Shown: in pieces, positions 30,872-39,751 of the stretch
Numbering within the stretch: the stretch's first letter is position 1
How the letters are laid out: every line of letters begins with the position of its first letter
Notes under the pieces: model-generated
Told to the model about the DNA's origin: nothing
Database searches by the model: none
The model's input: only the letters and a program-made list of their open reading frames with translations
Made by a program: the position numbers and the translations under genes
NCBI GenBank assembly: GCA_965249645.1
Contig: CBDFML010000010.1
Span: 372,001 to 436,000, forward strand
Origin: CAVOEB01 sp965249645
Lineage (GTDB): Bacteria; Pseudomonadota; Alphaproteobacteria; UBA828; JAPUJA01
Direction of reading: 5' to 3'
DNA length: 64,000 bases

Positions 30872-31584
30872 TCCCGCGCCGCCTGCGCCTCGACGATTTG
30901 GCCGCTAATCGAACAGGCGGCGTCGGCCAGCGCCACGAAGGCACGGGCTATCTCTTCGGGCGGGGCCTGCACAGCCGGGTCTTCACCGGGCATGGCCTCT
31001 GCGCGCATCCGAGTCCGCGTGATGCCGGGGTCGAGCAGGTTGACCTTCACGGCGGTCTTTTCGAGTTCGCCGGCGTAGCTTTTGGCCAGCGCTTCGAGTG
31101 CCGCCTTGCTTGCCGCATAGGGCGCCCAGTAGGCCTTGATCCGGCGCGCCGCGCGCGAGGTGACGAAGATCGCCCGGCCTGCGTCGGAGGCGCGGAGCAG
31201 CACGTCCATGCTGCGGATCAAACGCCAATTGGCGGTCACGTTGAGCCCGAACACCTCGTCCCAGAGCTTGGGCTCGCAATGGCCTGCCGGCCCCAGGGGT
31301 CCGAGTATCGCGGCATTGCCGACGAGCACGTCGAGCCGGCCCCAGCGTTGGGCGATCGCGCCACCCAACTGGTCGATGGCTGCACCGTCCATCAGGTCGA
31401 GCGGCACCAGCGTTGCCTTGCCGCCGGCGGTGCGCACCCGGTCGTCGGTTTCTTCAAGGCCGCCAGTGGTCCGTGCCACCAGGATCAGCTCCGCGCCTTC
31501 GACGGCGAAGCGCTCGGCCACGGCGGCACCGAGCCCTCGCGATGCGCCGGTGATCAACGCGATCCGGCCGTCAAGGCACGCCAT
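30868..31584 (-). CDS. Short-chain dehydrogenase/reductase
   Basis: A 238-residue classical SDR: cofactor motif ALITGASRGLGAAVAERF, structural motif VGNAAILGPLG, catalytic Ser in AIFVTSRAARR and Tyr-Lys in YAASKAAL. The C-terminal part with GITRTRMRAEAMPGEDP and ARAFVALA is like the YciK-type SDRs. The substrate is unknown. The start at 31584 is 5 bases after purF, so it closes the long minus-strand operon. Confidence 0.9.
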   Translation of the reverse strand: MACLDGRIALITGASRGLGAAVAERFAVEGAELILVARTTGGLEETDDRVRTAGGKATLVPLDLMDGAAIDQLGGAIAQRWGRLDVLVGNAAILGPLGPAGHCEPKLWDEVFGLNVTANWRLIRSMDVLLRASDAGRAIFVTSRAARRIKAYWAPYAASKAALEALAKSYAGELEKTAVKVNLLDPGITRTRMRAEAMPGEDPAVQAPPEEIARAFVALADAACSISGQIVEAQAARD

Positions 31585-31589
31585 GGCGC

Positions 31590-33086
31590 CTAACGCCGTT
31601 CGTCGAGCAGCGAAAGCTGGGACTGATGCGAGCCGCCATCGAGATCGACCAGGGGGATGGGGTATTCGCCCGAGAAGCAGGCGTCGCAATATTGCGGCGC
31701 GTTGCTCGCCCGCCCCGGCAAGCCCATAGCCCGGTACAGCCCGTTCATCGAGATGAAGGCAAGGCTGTCGACGCCGATCAGGCGAGCCATTTCCTCCACA
31801 TCGTGGCGCGCCGCCAGCAGTTTGGAGCGCTCGGGCGTGTTCACGCCGTAGAAGCATGAATGCGCGGTCGGCGGGCTTGCGACGCGCATATGCACCTCGG
31901 TTGCGCCGGCCGAACGCACCATCTCGACGATCTTGGTCGAGGTCGTGCCGCGCACAATGCTGTCGTCCACCAACACGACGCGCTTGTCGCGCAACGCGGC
32001 CTCGTTGGCGTTGTGTTTGAGCTTGACGCCCAGATGGCGGATCTGGTCGGTCGGCTCGATGAAGGTCCGCCCGACATAATGGTTGCGAATCAGGCCCAGC
32101 TCGAAGGGCAGGCCGGCGTCCGCAGCGTAGCCGATCGCCGCCGGTACGCCTGAGTCGGGCACGGGCACCACCACGTCTGCTTCCACGCCTTTCTCCCGGG
32201 AGAGCTCGGCGCCGATACGTTTGCGCGCCTCGTAAACGTTCACGCCCTCGAGGATGCTGTCGGGTCGCGCGAAATAGATATATTCGAAGATGCAGAAGCG
32301 CCGCGGCTGCTCCCCGAAGGGGCGCAGGCTGCGCACGCCGCCCTCGTCGATCATGACGATCTCGCCGGGCTCGACGTCGCGCACAAAGCGGGCGCCGATG
32401 ATGTCCAGCGCGCAGGTCTCCGAGGCCAGGATGGGCGCCCCCTCAAGGTCGCCCAGAACCAGCGGACGCACGCCCAGCGGATCGCGCACCCCGATCATCG
32501 CGTCGTTGGTCAGCGCGATCAGCGAATAGGCACCCTCAACCTGCTTGAGTGCGTCGATCATGCGCTCGACCACGCTGGAAAACTGGCTCACCGCGATGAG
32601 GTGGACGATCACCTCGGTGTCCATGGTCGACTGGAAGATGCAACCTCGCTTGACCAACTGCTGGCGCAAAGTCACGGCGTTGGTCAGGTTGCCGTTGTGG
32701 GCGATGGCAAGGCCGCCGAAATCGAAATCTGCGAACAGCGGCTGAATGTTGCGCGTCACCGGGTCGCCGGTCGTCGAATAGCGGTTGTGGCCCAGCGCGG
32801 CGTAGCCCTTGAGGCGGTCGATTACCCGCGACTCGCTGAAATTGTCGCTCACCAGCCCCATACAGTGGTGATTGTAGAAATGCTCGCCGTCGTGCGAGAC
32901 GATACCCGCCGCCTCCTGGCCGCGATGCTGCAGCGCGTGCAGGCCGAGCGCGGTGTGCACGCTCGCGTCTTTGTGGCCGTAAATGCCGAACACGCCGCAC
33001 TCTTCGTGCAGCTTGTCGTCGTCGAAGGGATCGGTGATCGCGCCGATCCCGTTCCGCCCGATTGTGCTGCCGCCGTCGGTCATCAT
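31590..33086 (-). CDS. purF: Amidophosphoribosyltransferase
   Basis: A 498-residue enzyme for the first step of purine synthesis (PRPP plus glutamine to phosphoribosylamine). The N-terminal nucleophile-type Cys is residue 30 (KLHEECGVFGIYGH), implying removal of a propeptide. The glutaminase motifs GHNRYSTTG and HNGNLTNA are present, as are the PRPP loop VVLVDDSIVRGTTS and PDSGVPAAIGYA. The start ATG overlaps the cvpA stop (ATGA). Order cvpA-purF-SDR is conserved in many alphaproteobacteria. Confidence 0.97.
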   Translation of the reverse strand: MMTDGGSTIGRNGIGAITDPFDDDKLHEECGVFGIYGHKDASVHTALGLHALQHRGQEAAGIVSHDGEHFYNHHCMGLVSDNFSESRVIDRLKGYAALGHNRYSTTGDPVTRNIQPLFADFDFGGLAIAHNGNLTNAVTLRQQLVKRGCIFQSTMDTEVIVHLIAVSQFSSVVERMIDALKQVEGAYSLIALTNDAMIGVRDPLGVRPLVLGDLEGAPILASETCALDIIGARFVRDVEPGEIVMIDEGGVRSLRPFGEQPRRFCIFEYIYFARPDSILEGVNVYEARKRIGAELSREKGVEADVVVPVPDSGVPAAIGYAADAGLPFELGLIRNHYVGRTFIEPTDQIRHLGVKLKHNANEAALRDKRVVLVDDSIVRGTTSTKIVEMVRSAGATEVHMRVASPPTAHSCFYGVNTPERSKLLAARHDVEEMARLIGVDSLAFISMNGLYRAMGLPGRASNAPQYCDACFSGEYPIPLVDLDGGSHQSQLSLLDERR

Positions 33087-33760
33087 TCGATTGTCTCGAT
33101 CACGCTGTCGAGCCCACGCCGTTCATCGGTCGAATAACCGGTTCCCTCCTCGTCGTCGCCGGGCTCGGGTGTGGGCTCGGGGCCGGTCAGCTCGCGCAGC
33201 GCCCGCTCGGCCTCGATCGCGGCCTCGCCCTTGCGCTTGATTTCCTCGCCCGTGTCCTCGCCCTCCTCGGCCCAGTGTTTCGGCACGACGGCTCGAATCA
33301 CTTCTGCCCCCTGGTGCACCCATGGCATAAATCGAGCTTCCTCGATCCATCCCGGGCGATCTTCTTCCGGCACGGCCCACACCAGCAACATATAGGCCAG
33401 GCAGACGACAATGGCACCCCGCAGGAGACCGAACGCAAACCCGAGCGAGCGGTCGATGGCGCCGAGCCGGCTGCCCCGGATGCGGGCAGTGAGCAAGTGA
33501 CTCAGCACGACCAGAATAACCAATGTGACGACAAAAATCGCGATTCCCGTGATCGCGTCGGCCAGCAGGGTCATGTCGATCCAGCTGCGCAGGTAGCCCT
33601 TGGCTTCGGGAAACGCGTAGAGGGTCGCGTAGGCGGCACCGATCCAGGCGCCGAGACCAAGGGATTCCCGGACGAATCCGCGGGCGAACGCCAGGCCCCC
33701 GGAGACCAGCAGAATCAGGACGATCAGGATATCGACAGGATTGACAGGGAAGCTTTCCAC
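33083..33760 (-). CDS. cvpA: CvpA family inner membrane protein
   Basis: A 225-residue protein with four hydrophobic helices in its first 140 residues (VDILIVLILLVSGGLAFARGF, DAITGIAIFVVTLVILVVLS, LLRGAIVVCLAYMLLVWAV), the CvpA/colicin V production fold. The C-terminal 60 residues are charged and probably disordered (EEGEDTGEEIKRKGEAAIE). CvpA is associated with envelope homeostasis in several proteobacteria, but its mechanism is unclear. It precedes and overlaps purF. Confidence 0.9.
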   Translation of the reverse strand: MESFPVNPVDILIVLILLVSGGLAFARGFVRESLGLGAWIGAAYATLYAFPEAKGYLRSWIDMTLLADAITGIAIFVVTLVILVVLSHLLTARIRGSRLGAIDRSLGFAFGLLRGAIVVCLAYMLLVWAVPEEDRPGWIEEARFMPWVHQGAEVIRAVVPKHWAEEGEDTGEEIKRKGEAAIEAERALRELTGPEPTPEPGDDEEGTGYSTDERRGLDSVIETIE

Positions 33761-33774
33761 GGCCCCCTCTGGCT

Positions 33775-35172
33775 CTAGCCCGACTGCCGTGCCGCGGAAT
33801 CGGGCGACTCGAAGCGGAGCGACAGATCGGCGACGGTTGCGATCTCCTCGACCGCGAGCCCGGGCACCCCCTCGGCCTTGTCGCCGCGACTCGTACAGGC
33901 CGGGGTCAGCGCATGGGCGAAGCCCAGTTTCCGGGCTTCCTTCAGACGCGCGGCGCTCTGTCCGACTGGGCGGACCTCGCCGCCCAGCCCGATTTCGCCG
34001 AACAGCACCGTGCCCTCGGGCAGCGGCGTGTTGGTCAGCGACGAGAGCAGCGCCGCGGCGACCGCGAGGTCGGCGGCGGGTTCCTGGATTCGCAACCCTC
34101 CGGCGACGTTGAGATAAACGTCGTTGCCGCCCAGCGCGACGTCGGCGCGGGTGTCGAGCACGGCGAGGATCATGGCGAGGCGCCCGCTGTCCCAGCCGAC
34201 CACGGCACGGCGCGGCGTGCCGAGCGGCGAGGGCGCGACGAGCGCCTGAATTTCCACCAGCACCGGGCGGCTGCCCTCGATGCCGGCGAATACGGCGGCA
34301 CCCGCCACCGGGCCGCGCTCGGGGTTGAGGAACAGGGCGGACGGATTGGGCACTTCGGCGAGCCCGGTGCCCGTCATCTCGAAGACCCCGATCTCGTCGG
34401 TTGGGCCATAACGGTTCTTGATCGAACGCAGAATGCGGAACTGATGGCCCCGTTCGCCCTCGAAATAGAGCACCGTATCGACCATGTGTTCGAGCACTCG
34501 CGGGCCTGCGATCTGGCCCTCCTTGGTAACGTGGCCGACCAGAAAAAGGATGATGCCGCGTCGCTTGGCGAAGCGGATCAGTTCCTGTGCGGCACTGCGC
34601 AACTGGGTCACGGTGCCGGGCGCCGAATCCAGCGAATCGACGAACATGGTCTGGATCGAATCGATGACCACCACGTCGCAGGCGGGCAGCGTCTCCAGGC
34701 TCGCCAGGATGTCGCGCACGCTGGTCGCGGCGGCGAGCTTTACGGTTGCGTCGCCCAGCCCTAGCCGTTGCGCGCGCATGCGGATCTGGTCGATGCCCTC
34801 TTCGCCCGAAATGTAGCTGGCGGCCAGCCCCGCGCCGGCCAGCGCGGCAGCCGCCTGGAGCAGCAGGGTCGACTTGCCGATTCCCGGGTCACCGCTCACC
34901 AGCAGCGCCGAACCGGGCACCAGCCCGCCGCCGAACACCCGGTCGAGTTCGCTGATCCCGGTGTCGTGCCGGGCAAGCTGCTGCGTCGGGCCGGCGAGAT
35001 CCGCGAAGGCCAGCGCCTTGCCCTTGCCCCGGCCCAGACCCTTGGGTGTGGCGGCTTCTGCAATCTCTTCGACAATGGTGTTCCAGGCGCCGCAGGCATC
35101 GCAGCGGCCATTCCAGCGGGGGTGGACCGCCCCGCAGGCCTGGCAACTGAAGCGCGCCTCCGAGCGGGCCAC
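33775..35172 (-). CDS. radA: DNA repair protein RadA (Sms)
   Basis: A 465-residue DnaB-like branch-migration factor. The N-terminal zinc ribbon CQACGAVHPRWNGRCDACG is at residues 10-28, Walker A is GDPGIGKSTLLLQ, the RadA-specific motif IKNRYGPTDEIGVFEM is present, and a C-terminal Lon-protease-like domain follows. It lies between mlaF and cvpA in the minus-strand array. Confidence 0.96.
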   Translation of the reverse strand: MARSEARFSCQACGAVHPRWNGRCDACGAWNTIVEEIAEAATPKGLGRGKGKALAFADLAGPTQQLARHDTGISELDRVFGGGLVPGSALLVSGDPGIGKSTLLLQAAAALAGAGLAASYISGEEGIDQIRMRAQRLGLGDATVKLAAATSVRDILASLETLPACDVVVIDSIQTMFVDSLDSAPGTVTQLRSAAQELIRFAKRRGIILFLVGHVTKEGQIAGPRVLEHMVDTVLYFEGERGHQFRILRSIKNRYGPTDEIGVFEMTGTGLAEVPNPSALFLNPERGPVAGAAVFAGIEGSRPVLVEIQALVAPSPLGTPRRAVVGWDSGRLAMILAVLDTRADVALGGNDVYLNVAGGLRIQEPAADLAVAAALLSSLTNTPLPEGTVLFGEIGLGGEVRPVGQSAARLKEARKLGFAHALTPACTSRGDKAEGVPGLAVEEIATVADLSLRFESPDSAARQSG

Positions 35173-35210
35173 CTAGGCGCCTATGGCCGGGTCGTCGCGC
35201 GTTGCCCGCC

Positions 35211-35990
35211 TCATGGTTTGAGCACCTGCATCTCGATCGGTCCCTCGGCCTGGCCGTGGATGAACTGCTCGACATAGGGATTACCGCTGTCGTCGATCGC
35301 CGAAACCGGGCCGCTCCAGATAATCTTGCCCTGATGAATCATCGCAATCCGGTCGGCGATCTTGCGCGCACTGATCATGTCGTGGGTAATCGAGATCGTC
35401 GACGCGCCCACCTGTTTGCGGCAATGGATGATCAGGTCGTTGATCACGTCGGCCATGATCGGATCGAGCCCGGTCGTCGGCTCGTCGAAGAAAATAATCT
35501 CCGGCTCGGTCGCAATCGCCCGGGCGAGACCGACGCGCTTTTGCATGCCGCCCGAGAGCTCTGCCGGCGACAGCTCGCCCACCTCGGGTTCGAGTCCCAC
35601 CTGCGCCAGTTTCTCGAGCGCAATCGGCTTGGCCTCGCGGCGGCTCATGGCGCGTCCCTGGATCAGCCCGAACGCGACGTTCTCCCAGACCGACAGGCTG
35701 TCGAACAGCGCGCCGCCCTGGAACAGCATGCCGAACTTGCGGATCACCGTTTCGTGTTCGCGCGCTCGCATGGTGGTGACCTCCTGGCCGTCGATCTTCA
35801 CGCTCCCGGAGTCGGGGATGAGCAGCCCGATGATCGACTTGATCAGCACCGATTTTCCCGTGCCCGAGCCGCCGATCACGACCAGCGACTCGCCGACATT
35901 GAGCTCGAGATCGACGCCGTCGAGCACGACCTTGGAGCCGAACGCCTTGCGCAGTCCGCTCACTTCGATTTTTGGTGTGCCACCGGTCAT
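35211..35990 (-). CDS. mlaF: ABC transporter ATP-binding protein (phospholipid transport)
   Basis: A 259-residue ATPase of the Mla retrograde phospholipid transport family. Walker A is GGSGTGKSVLIKSI, the Q-loop region is KFGMLFQGGALFDSLSVWENV, the signature is ELSGGMQKRVGLARA, and Walker B is EIIFFDEPTTGLD. The start overlaps the mlaE stop by 4 bases. No mlaD, mlaC or mlaB gene is nearby. Confidence 0.93.
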   Translation of the reverse strand: MTGGTPKIEVSGLRKAFGSKVVLDGVDLELNVGESLVVIGGSGTGKSVLIKSIIGLLIPDSGSVKIDGQEVTTMRAREHETVIRKFGMLFQGGALFDSLSVWENVAFGLIQGRAMSRREAKPIALEKLAQVGLEPEVGELSPAELSGGMQKRVGLARAIATEPEIIFFDEPTTGLDPIMADVINDLIIHCRKQVGASTISITHDMISARKIADRIAMIHQGKIIWSGPVSAIDDSGNPYVEQFIHGQAEGPIEMQVLKP

Positions 35991-36766
35991 TTTGCGAAGA
36001 AGGCCTCGGTAATGATGTAGTTGAACACGAGCACGAGCATGGCGCCGCTAACCACCGCATTGGTCGTGGCGCGTCCGACGCCCTGGGCGCCGCCTTTCGA
36101 GTTAAAGCCGTGATAACAGCCCATGAGCGCGATCAGGAAGCCGAACACCGCGGCCTTGACCAGGCCCGAGATCACGTCGAAGGCCTCGAGAAACTCGAAG
36201 GTGTTGGTGATGTAGTTTTGGGCGTTGAAATCGAGCTTGTAGACGCCCACGAGATAGCCGCCGAACACGCCGACGATATCGGCCATGAGCACCAGCAGCG
36301 GCATCATGAGAATGCCCGCAATCAGGCGCGGTGCGATCAGGTATTTGACCGGGTTGGTCGACAGGGTGGTCATGGCGTCGATCTGCTCGCTCACCCGCAT
36401 GGTGCCGATTTCCGCCGCCATCGCGGCGCCGACCCGGCCTGCCACCATCAGCCCCGCCATTACCGGACCGAGCTCGCGGGTCAGCGAGATCACCACGACC
36501 ATGGGGATCGAGGCTTCCGCGGAAAAGCGCGAGAACCCGGTGTAGCTCTGCAGACACAGCACCATGCCCGAGAACAGCGCGGTCAGGCCCACAACGGGAA
36601 GCGAATAATAGCCCACTTCGATCATCTGGCGGAGGATCAGGCGCGGAAAATAAGGCGGGCGGATGCAATGGGACAGCCCCTCGATGCTGAACAGCAGCAA
36701 GCGACCCGCGATCTGCAAAAAACCGAACACCGCTCGGCCGATCGCGCCAAGGGGATTGAAGTTCAT
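35987..36766 (-). CDS. mlaE: MlaE-family ABC permease (phospholipid transport)
   Basis: A 259-residue permease with five or six membrane helices and the MlaE signature, SLTRELGPVMAGLMVAGRVG and AEIGTMRVSEQIDAMTTL. It pairs with MlaF to power phospholipid movement between the membranes. Its stop overlaps mlaF, and its start overlaps the alr stop by 4 bases. The substrate-binding MCE protein (MlaD) must be encoded elsewhere if this is a complete system. Confidence 0.93.
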   Translation of the reverse strand: MNFNPLGAIGRAVFGFLQIAGRLLLFSIEGLSHCIRPPYFPRLILRQMIEVGYYSLPVVGLTALFSGMVLCLQSYTGFSRFSAEASIPMVVVISLTRELGPVMAGLMVAGRVGAAMAAEIGTMRVSEQIDAMTTLSTNPVKYLIAPRLIAGILMMPLLVLMADIVGVFGGYLVGVYKLDFNAQNYITNTFEFLEAFDVISGLVKAAVFGFLIALMGCYHGFNSKGGAQGVGRATTNAVVSGAMLVLVFNYIITEAFFAK

Positions 36767-37878
36767 GCCGGCCCGCCTACGTAGCGGCGCGCGTAGCGGG
36801 CGCCGAGTGCGGTCAGGATTTCGTAGCCGATGGTGCCGGCTTCCGCGGCCAGATTGTCGACGGGGTGCTCGGCGCCGATCAGAGTCACGAGCGTGCCGGG
36901 CGCGGCGTCCGCGGGGGGCAGGGCCGAGACGTCGAAGCTCAGCAGGTCCATCGAAACGCGTCCTACCAGTGGAATCCGCTTGGGCCCGATAAAGCCGGCG
37001 GCACGATCGCTCAGGCTGCGCAGGTAGCCATCGGCATAGCCGACCGCAACGGTCGCGATTCGCTCGCCCCGTGTCACCCGGCGCGTCGCACCATAGCCAA
37101 CGGTCCCATCCCTGTCAATCTCGCGCAACTGGACGATTTTTCCTTGTAATTGAACGACTTGCTCCATCGAATTGGATCGATTCGGGGTCGGATTCACGCC
37201 GTATAGCGCGGCTCCTGGGCGCACCAGGTCGCCGTGGTAATCGGACCCGAGAAATATGCCCGACGAATTTGCAAAGCTGGTCTCAAGCGGCCCGATTGCG
37301 GCGCTCAACAGCTCATGCGCGGCGCGAAACCGCGTCTTTTGTTCCACATTCATCGGATGGTCGGGATCGTCGGCGCAGGCCAGGTGGCTCATCATCCCGG
37401 CGAGCGCGATGCCCTTGAGGCGATCGGGCTCCTCGGCGAGGCGCGCCGTTTCGCTCGCCGACAGGCCAAGCCGATTCATGCCCGTGTCGACATGGAGCCA
37501 GGCGGGCGGTAACGCGGTTTGACCTCCGGCCTGCCGCCAGCGTTCGATCTGGCCTGGCTCATTGAGCACCGGACACAGCTCCGCGTGAGCGAACTGCTCG
37601 ACCTCACCCTCGGCCGGCCCGTAGAACACGGCAATGTCGGCGTCGGGCAGCAGCTTGCGCAGCCTCAGGCCCTCGTTCAGATCTGCGACGAAAAAGCGCA
37701 CACACCCGGCGGTGGCCAGTGCCGGGGCGACACGCTCGGCTCCCAGCCCGTAGGCGTCGGCCTTGACAACGGCGGCGCACCCGGCGGGCACGACTCGCTC
37801 GCCAAGCATCCGGTAATTCCGGACGATGGCGTCCAGATCGATGGTGAGGACCCCGCCGGTCGCCTCAGAAGGGCACAT
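36763..37878 (-). CDS. alr: Alanine racemase
   Basis: A 371-residue PLP enzyme supplying D-alanine for peptidoglycan. The PLP lysine is K39 in AAVVKADAYGLGAERV. The second catalytic Tyr lies in YGATRRVTRGERIATVAVGY, and LVRPGAALYGVNPTP and GRVSMDLLSFDVS are also present. The chosen ATG (37878) gives MCPSEATGGVLTIDLDAIV and overlaps dnaB by 14 bases. An upstream ATG at 37911 is possible but would overlap dnaB by 47 bases. Confidence 0.94.
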   Translation of the reverse strand: MCPSEATGGVLTIDLDAIVRNYRMLGERVVPAGCAAVVKADAYGLGAERVAPALATAGCVRFFVADLNEGLRLRKLLPDADIAVFYGPAEGEVEQFAHAELCPVLNEPGQIERWRQAGGQTALPPAWLHVDTGMNRLGLSASETARLAEEPDRLKGIALAGMMSHLACADDPDHPMNVEQKTRFRAAHELLSAAIGPLETSFANSSGIFLGSDYHGDLVRPGAALYGVNPTPNRSNSMEQVVQLQGKIVQLREIDRDGTVGYGATRRVTRGERIATVAVGYADGYLRSLSDRAAGFIGPKRIPLVGRVSMDLLSFDVSALPPADAAPGTLVTLIGAEHPVDNLAAEAGTIGYEILTALGARYARRYVGGPA

Positions 37879-39394
37879 CGGGAAGGTGATCGTCCTCGAC
37901 GAGGTCATCAAACTTGGTGGTCTGGTGCTCGAAGCGCAGGTTGAGGTGGCCGACGGGCCCGTGGCGCTGTTTGGCGATGATCACTTCGGCCAGGTTGGCC
38001 GATTTCTCGAATTTTTCCTTCCACCGCGTGTAGCGCTCGGCGAAATGATCGCCGCTTTCCTCGAGACGCTGCTGGGGCTCGTCGCGGCGCAGATAATATT
38101 CCTCGCGGTAGATAAACATCACCACGTCGGCGTCCTGTTCGATGGCGCCGGATTCGCGCAAGTCGGCAAGCTGCGGCCGCTTGTTGTCTCGCTGCTCCAC
38201 GGCGCGGCTCAGCTGCGAGAGGGCGAGCACCGGCACGTTGAGTTCCTTGGCCAGCGCCTTGAGTCCCTGGGTGATTTCCGAAATCTCCTGTACCCGGTTT
38301 TCGATCCGGGTTGCCCCGCCCGCGCGCATCAGCTGCAGATAGTCGACCACGACCAGGCCCAGACCCTGGGTCCGTTTCAAGCGCCGTGCCCGGGTGCGCA
38401 GCGCTGGCACGGAAAGGGCGGGTGTGTCGTCGATGTAGAATGGCACGCGCGAGAGCTCCTGGGCGGCCTGAACTACGCGCAGGAATTCATCCTTGTTCAT
38501 CTTGCCCCGACGCAGGCGCTCCGAGTCGATACCGGACACTTCCGAAACGATGCGGGTGGCAAGCTGTTCGGCCGACATTTCGAGCGAGAAGAACGCGACC
38601 TTCGCTCCATCGATCACTTGGGACTCGTCGTTTTCGTCGCTCTCTTCACGATAGCGGCGCGCGGCGGCAAACGCGATGTTGGTCGCGAGCGCGGTCTTGC
38701 CCATCGACGGCCGGCCCGCGAGGATCACCAGGTCCGAGGCATGGAGCCCGCCGAGCAGTTCGTCGAGGTCGCGCAAGTCCGTCGCGACCCCGGTCAAGCC
38801 CGACTCGCGCTTGTACGCCGCCTCCATCATGCGCACCGCTTCGGTCAGGGACTGCTCGAGCGATTTGAAGCCGCCTTCGGGACTGCCATCCTCGGCGAGC
38901 CGGAACAGGCGGTGCTCGGCATCCTCGATCTGGGTTTCGGCGGGCAGATCGTAGGGCGAATCGTAGGCCGTGTTCACCATCGCCTCGCCGACGTCGATCA
39001 GCGCCCGGCGCATCGCGAGATCAAAGATCGTCCGCCCGTAATGCTCGGCGTTGATGATGGTGATCGCGGCGCCCGCAAGGCGGCCCAGATACTGGGCGCC
39101 GCCGATTTCGGTCAGCGCGCCGTCCGCTTCAAAGTAGGTCTTGAGCGTGACCGGGTTGGCGATCTGGCCGCGCTCGGTCAACGCCTGGGCGGCGGCGTAG
39201 ATGCGGCCGTGGACCGGCTCGTAGAAATGGGATTCGTCGAGAAATCCCATGACCCGGTTGAGCGCCTCGTTGTTGACCAGGATCGCGCCCAGCAACGCCT
39301 GCTCCGCCTCGACGTTGTGCGGCGCTTCGCGGTAGAGCGCGTCGTCCGCCTTGTCGCCGTCGATCGGGGTCAGATGAGGATGGGGGGTTTCCAT
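37865..39394 (-). CDS. dnaB: Replicative DNA helicase
   Basis: A 509-residue hexameric helicase. The N-terminal domain contains PHNVEAEQALLGAILVNNEAL, and the RecA-like domain has Walker A ILAGRPSMGKTALATN, VAFFSLEMSAEQLA, VVDYLQLM and LAKELNVPVLALSQLSRAVE. The C-terminus GPVGHLNLRFEHQTTKFDDL is typical. The start ATG at 39394 gives METPHPHLTPIDG. It sits in the classic rpsF-rpsR-rplI-dnaB-alr-radA neighbourhood, although cfa separates it from rplI here. Confidence 0.97.
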   Translation of the reverse strand: METPHPHLTPIDGDKADDALYREAPHNVEAEQALLGAILVNNEALNRVMGFLDESHFYEPVHGRIYAAAQALTERGQIANPVTLKTYFEADGALTEIGGAQYLGRLAGAAITIINAEHYGRTIFDLAMRRALIDVGEAMVNTAYDSPYDLPAETQIEDAEHRLFRLAEDGSPEGGFKSLEQSLTEAVRMMEAAYKRESGLTGVATDLRDLDELLGGLHASDLVILAGRPSMGKTALATNIAFAAARRYREESDENDESQVIDGAKVAFFSLEMSAEQLATRIVSEVSGIDSERLRRGKMNKDEFLRVVQAAQELSRVPFYIDDTPALSVPALRTRARRLKRTQGLGLVVVDYLQLMRAGGATRIENRVQEISEITQGLKALAKELNVPVLALSQLSRAVEQRDNKRPQLADLRESGAIEQDADVVMFIYREEYYLRRDEPQQRLEESGDHFAERYTRWKEKFEKSANLAEVIIAKQRHGPVGHLNLRFEHQTTKFDDLVEDDHLPDVPF

Positions 39395-39751
39395 GGCCCA
39401 ACCTAACCCATCAATTTCGCGCCGTCGGCGCAAATCTGCGGGGCGGTGGTGAATAACCCGGGGATAAAAACCGTTCCCAGCCTGTGGATAGCGGGGAAGG
39501 CTCTCGCGCCGCGCTCAAGAGGTGCGGCAAACCTGTGGGCCGGCCCGCCCGCCGCATTTCTAATACTGGCTTCGTTGCTCATCAATGGGCGATGAGCCTA
39601 CCAGATTTTGCGGGCTTGTGGTCCTAAATCAGCAGATATGGTGGGGTCTGGCGGACAGCCTCGTCCGGAGGCGGCCGTCTGTTGGCTACGGTTGGACGGG
39701 TTGTGGATAGCCGGGACAAATCGCTCCGCAGCCTGTGGCGGCCGGGAAAAC
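39395..39751. other. Spacer upstream of dnaB with two DnaA-box-like sites
   Basis: This 357-base gap between cfa and dnaB has no convincing gene. It contains TGTGGATAG at 39483-39491 and again at 39702-39710, each one mismatch from the reverse complement of the DnaA box TTATCCACA, plus looser TGTGG-type sites. It probably holds the dnaB promoter. Confidence 0.4.

Noticed and set aside
37826..39406. 526-codon plus-strand open frame opposite dnaB
   Set aside because: dnaB is unmistakable on the other strand, so this is a shadow frame.
39395..39751. Chromosomal replication origin
   Set aside because: Only two DnaA-box-like sites, no AT-rich unwinding element, and no dnaA, dnaN or other origin genes beside it.
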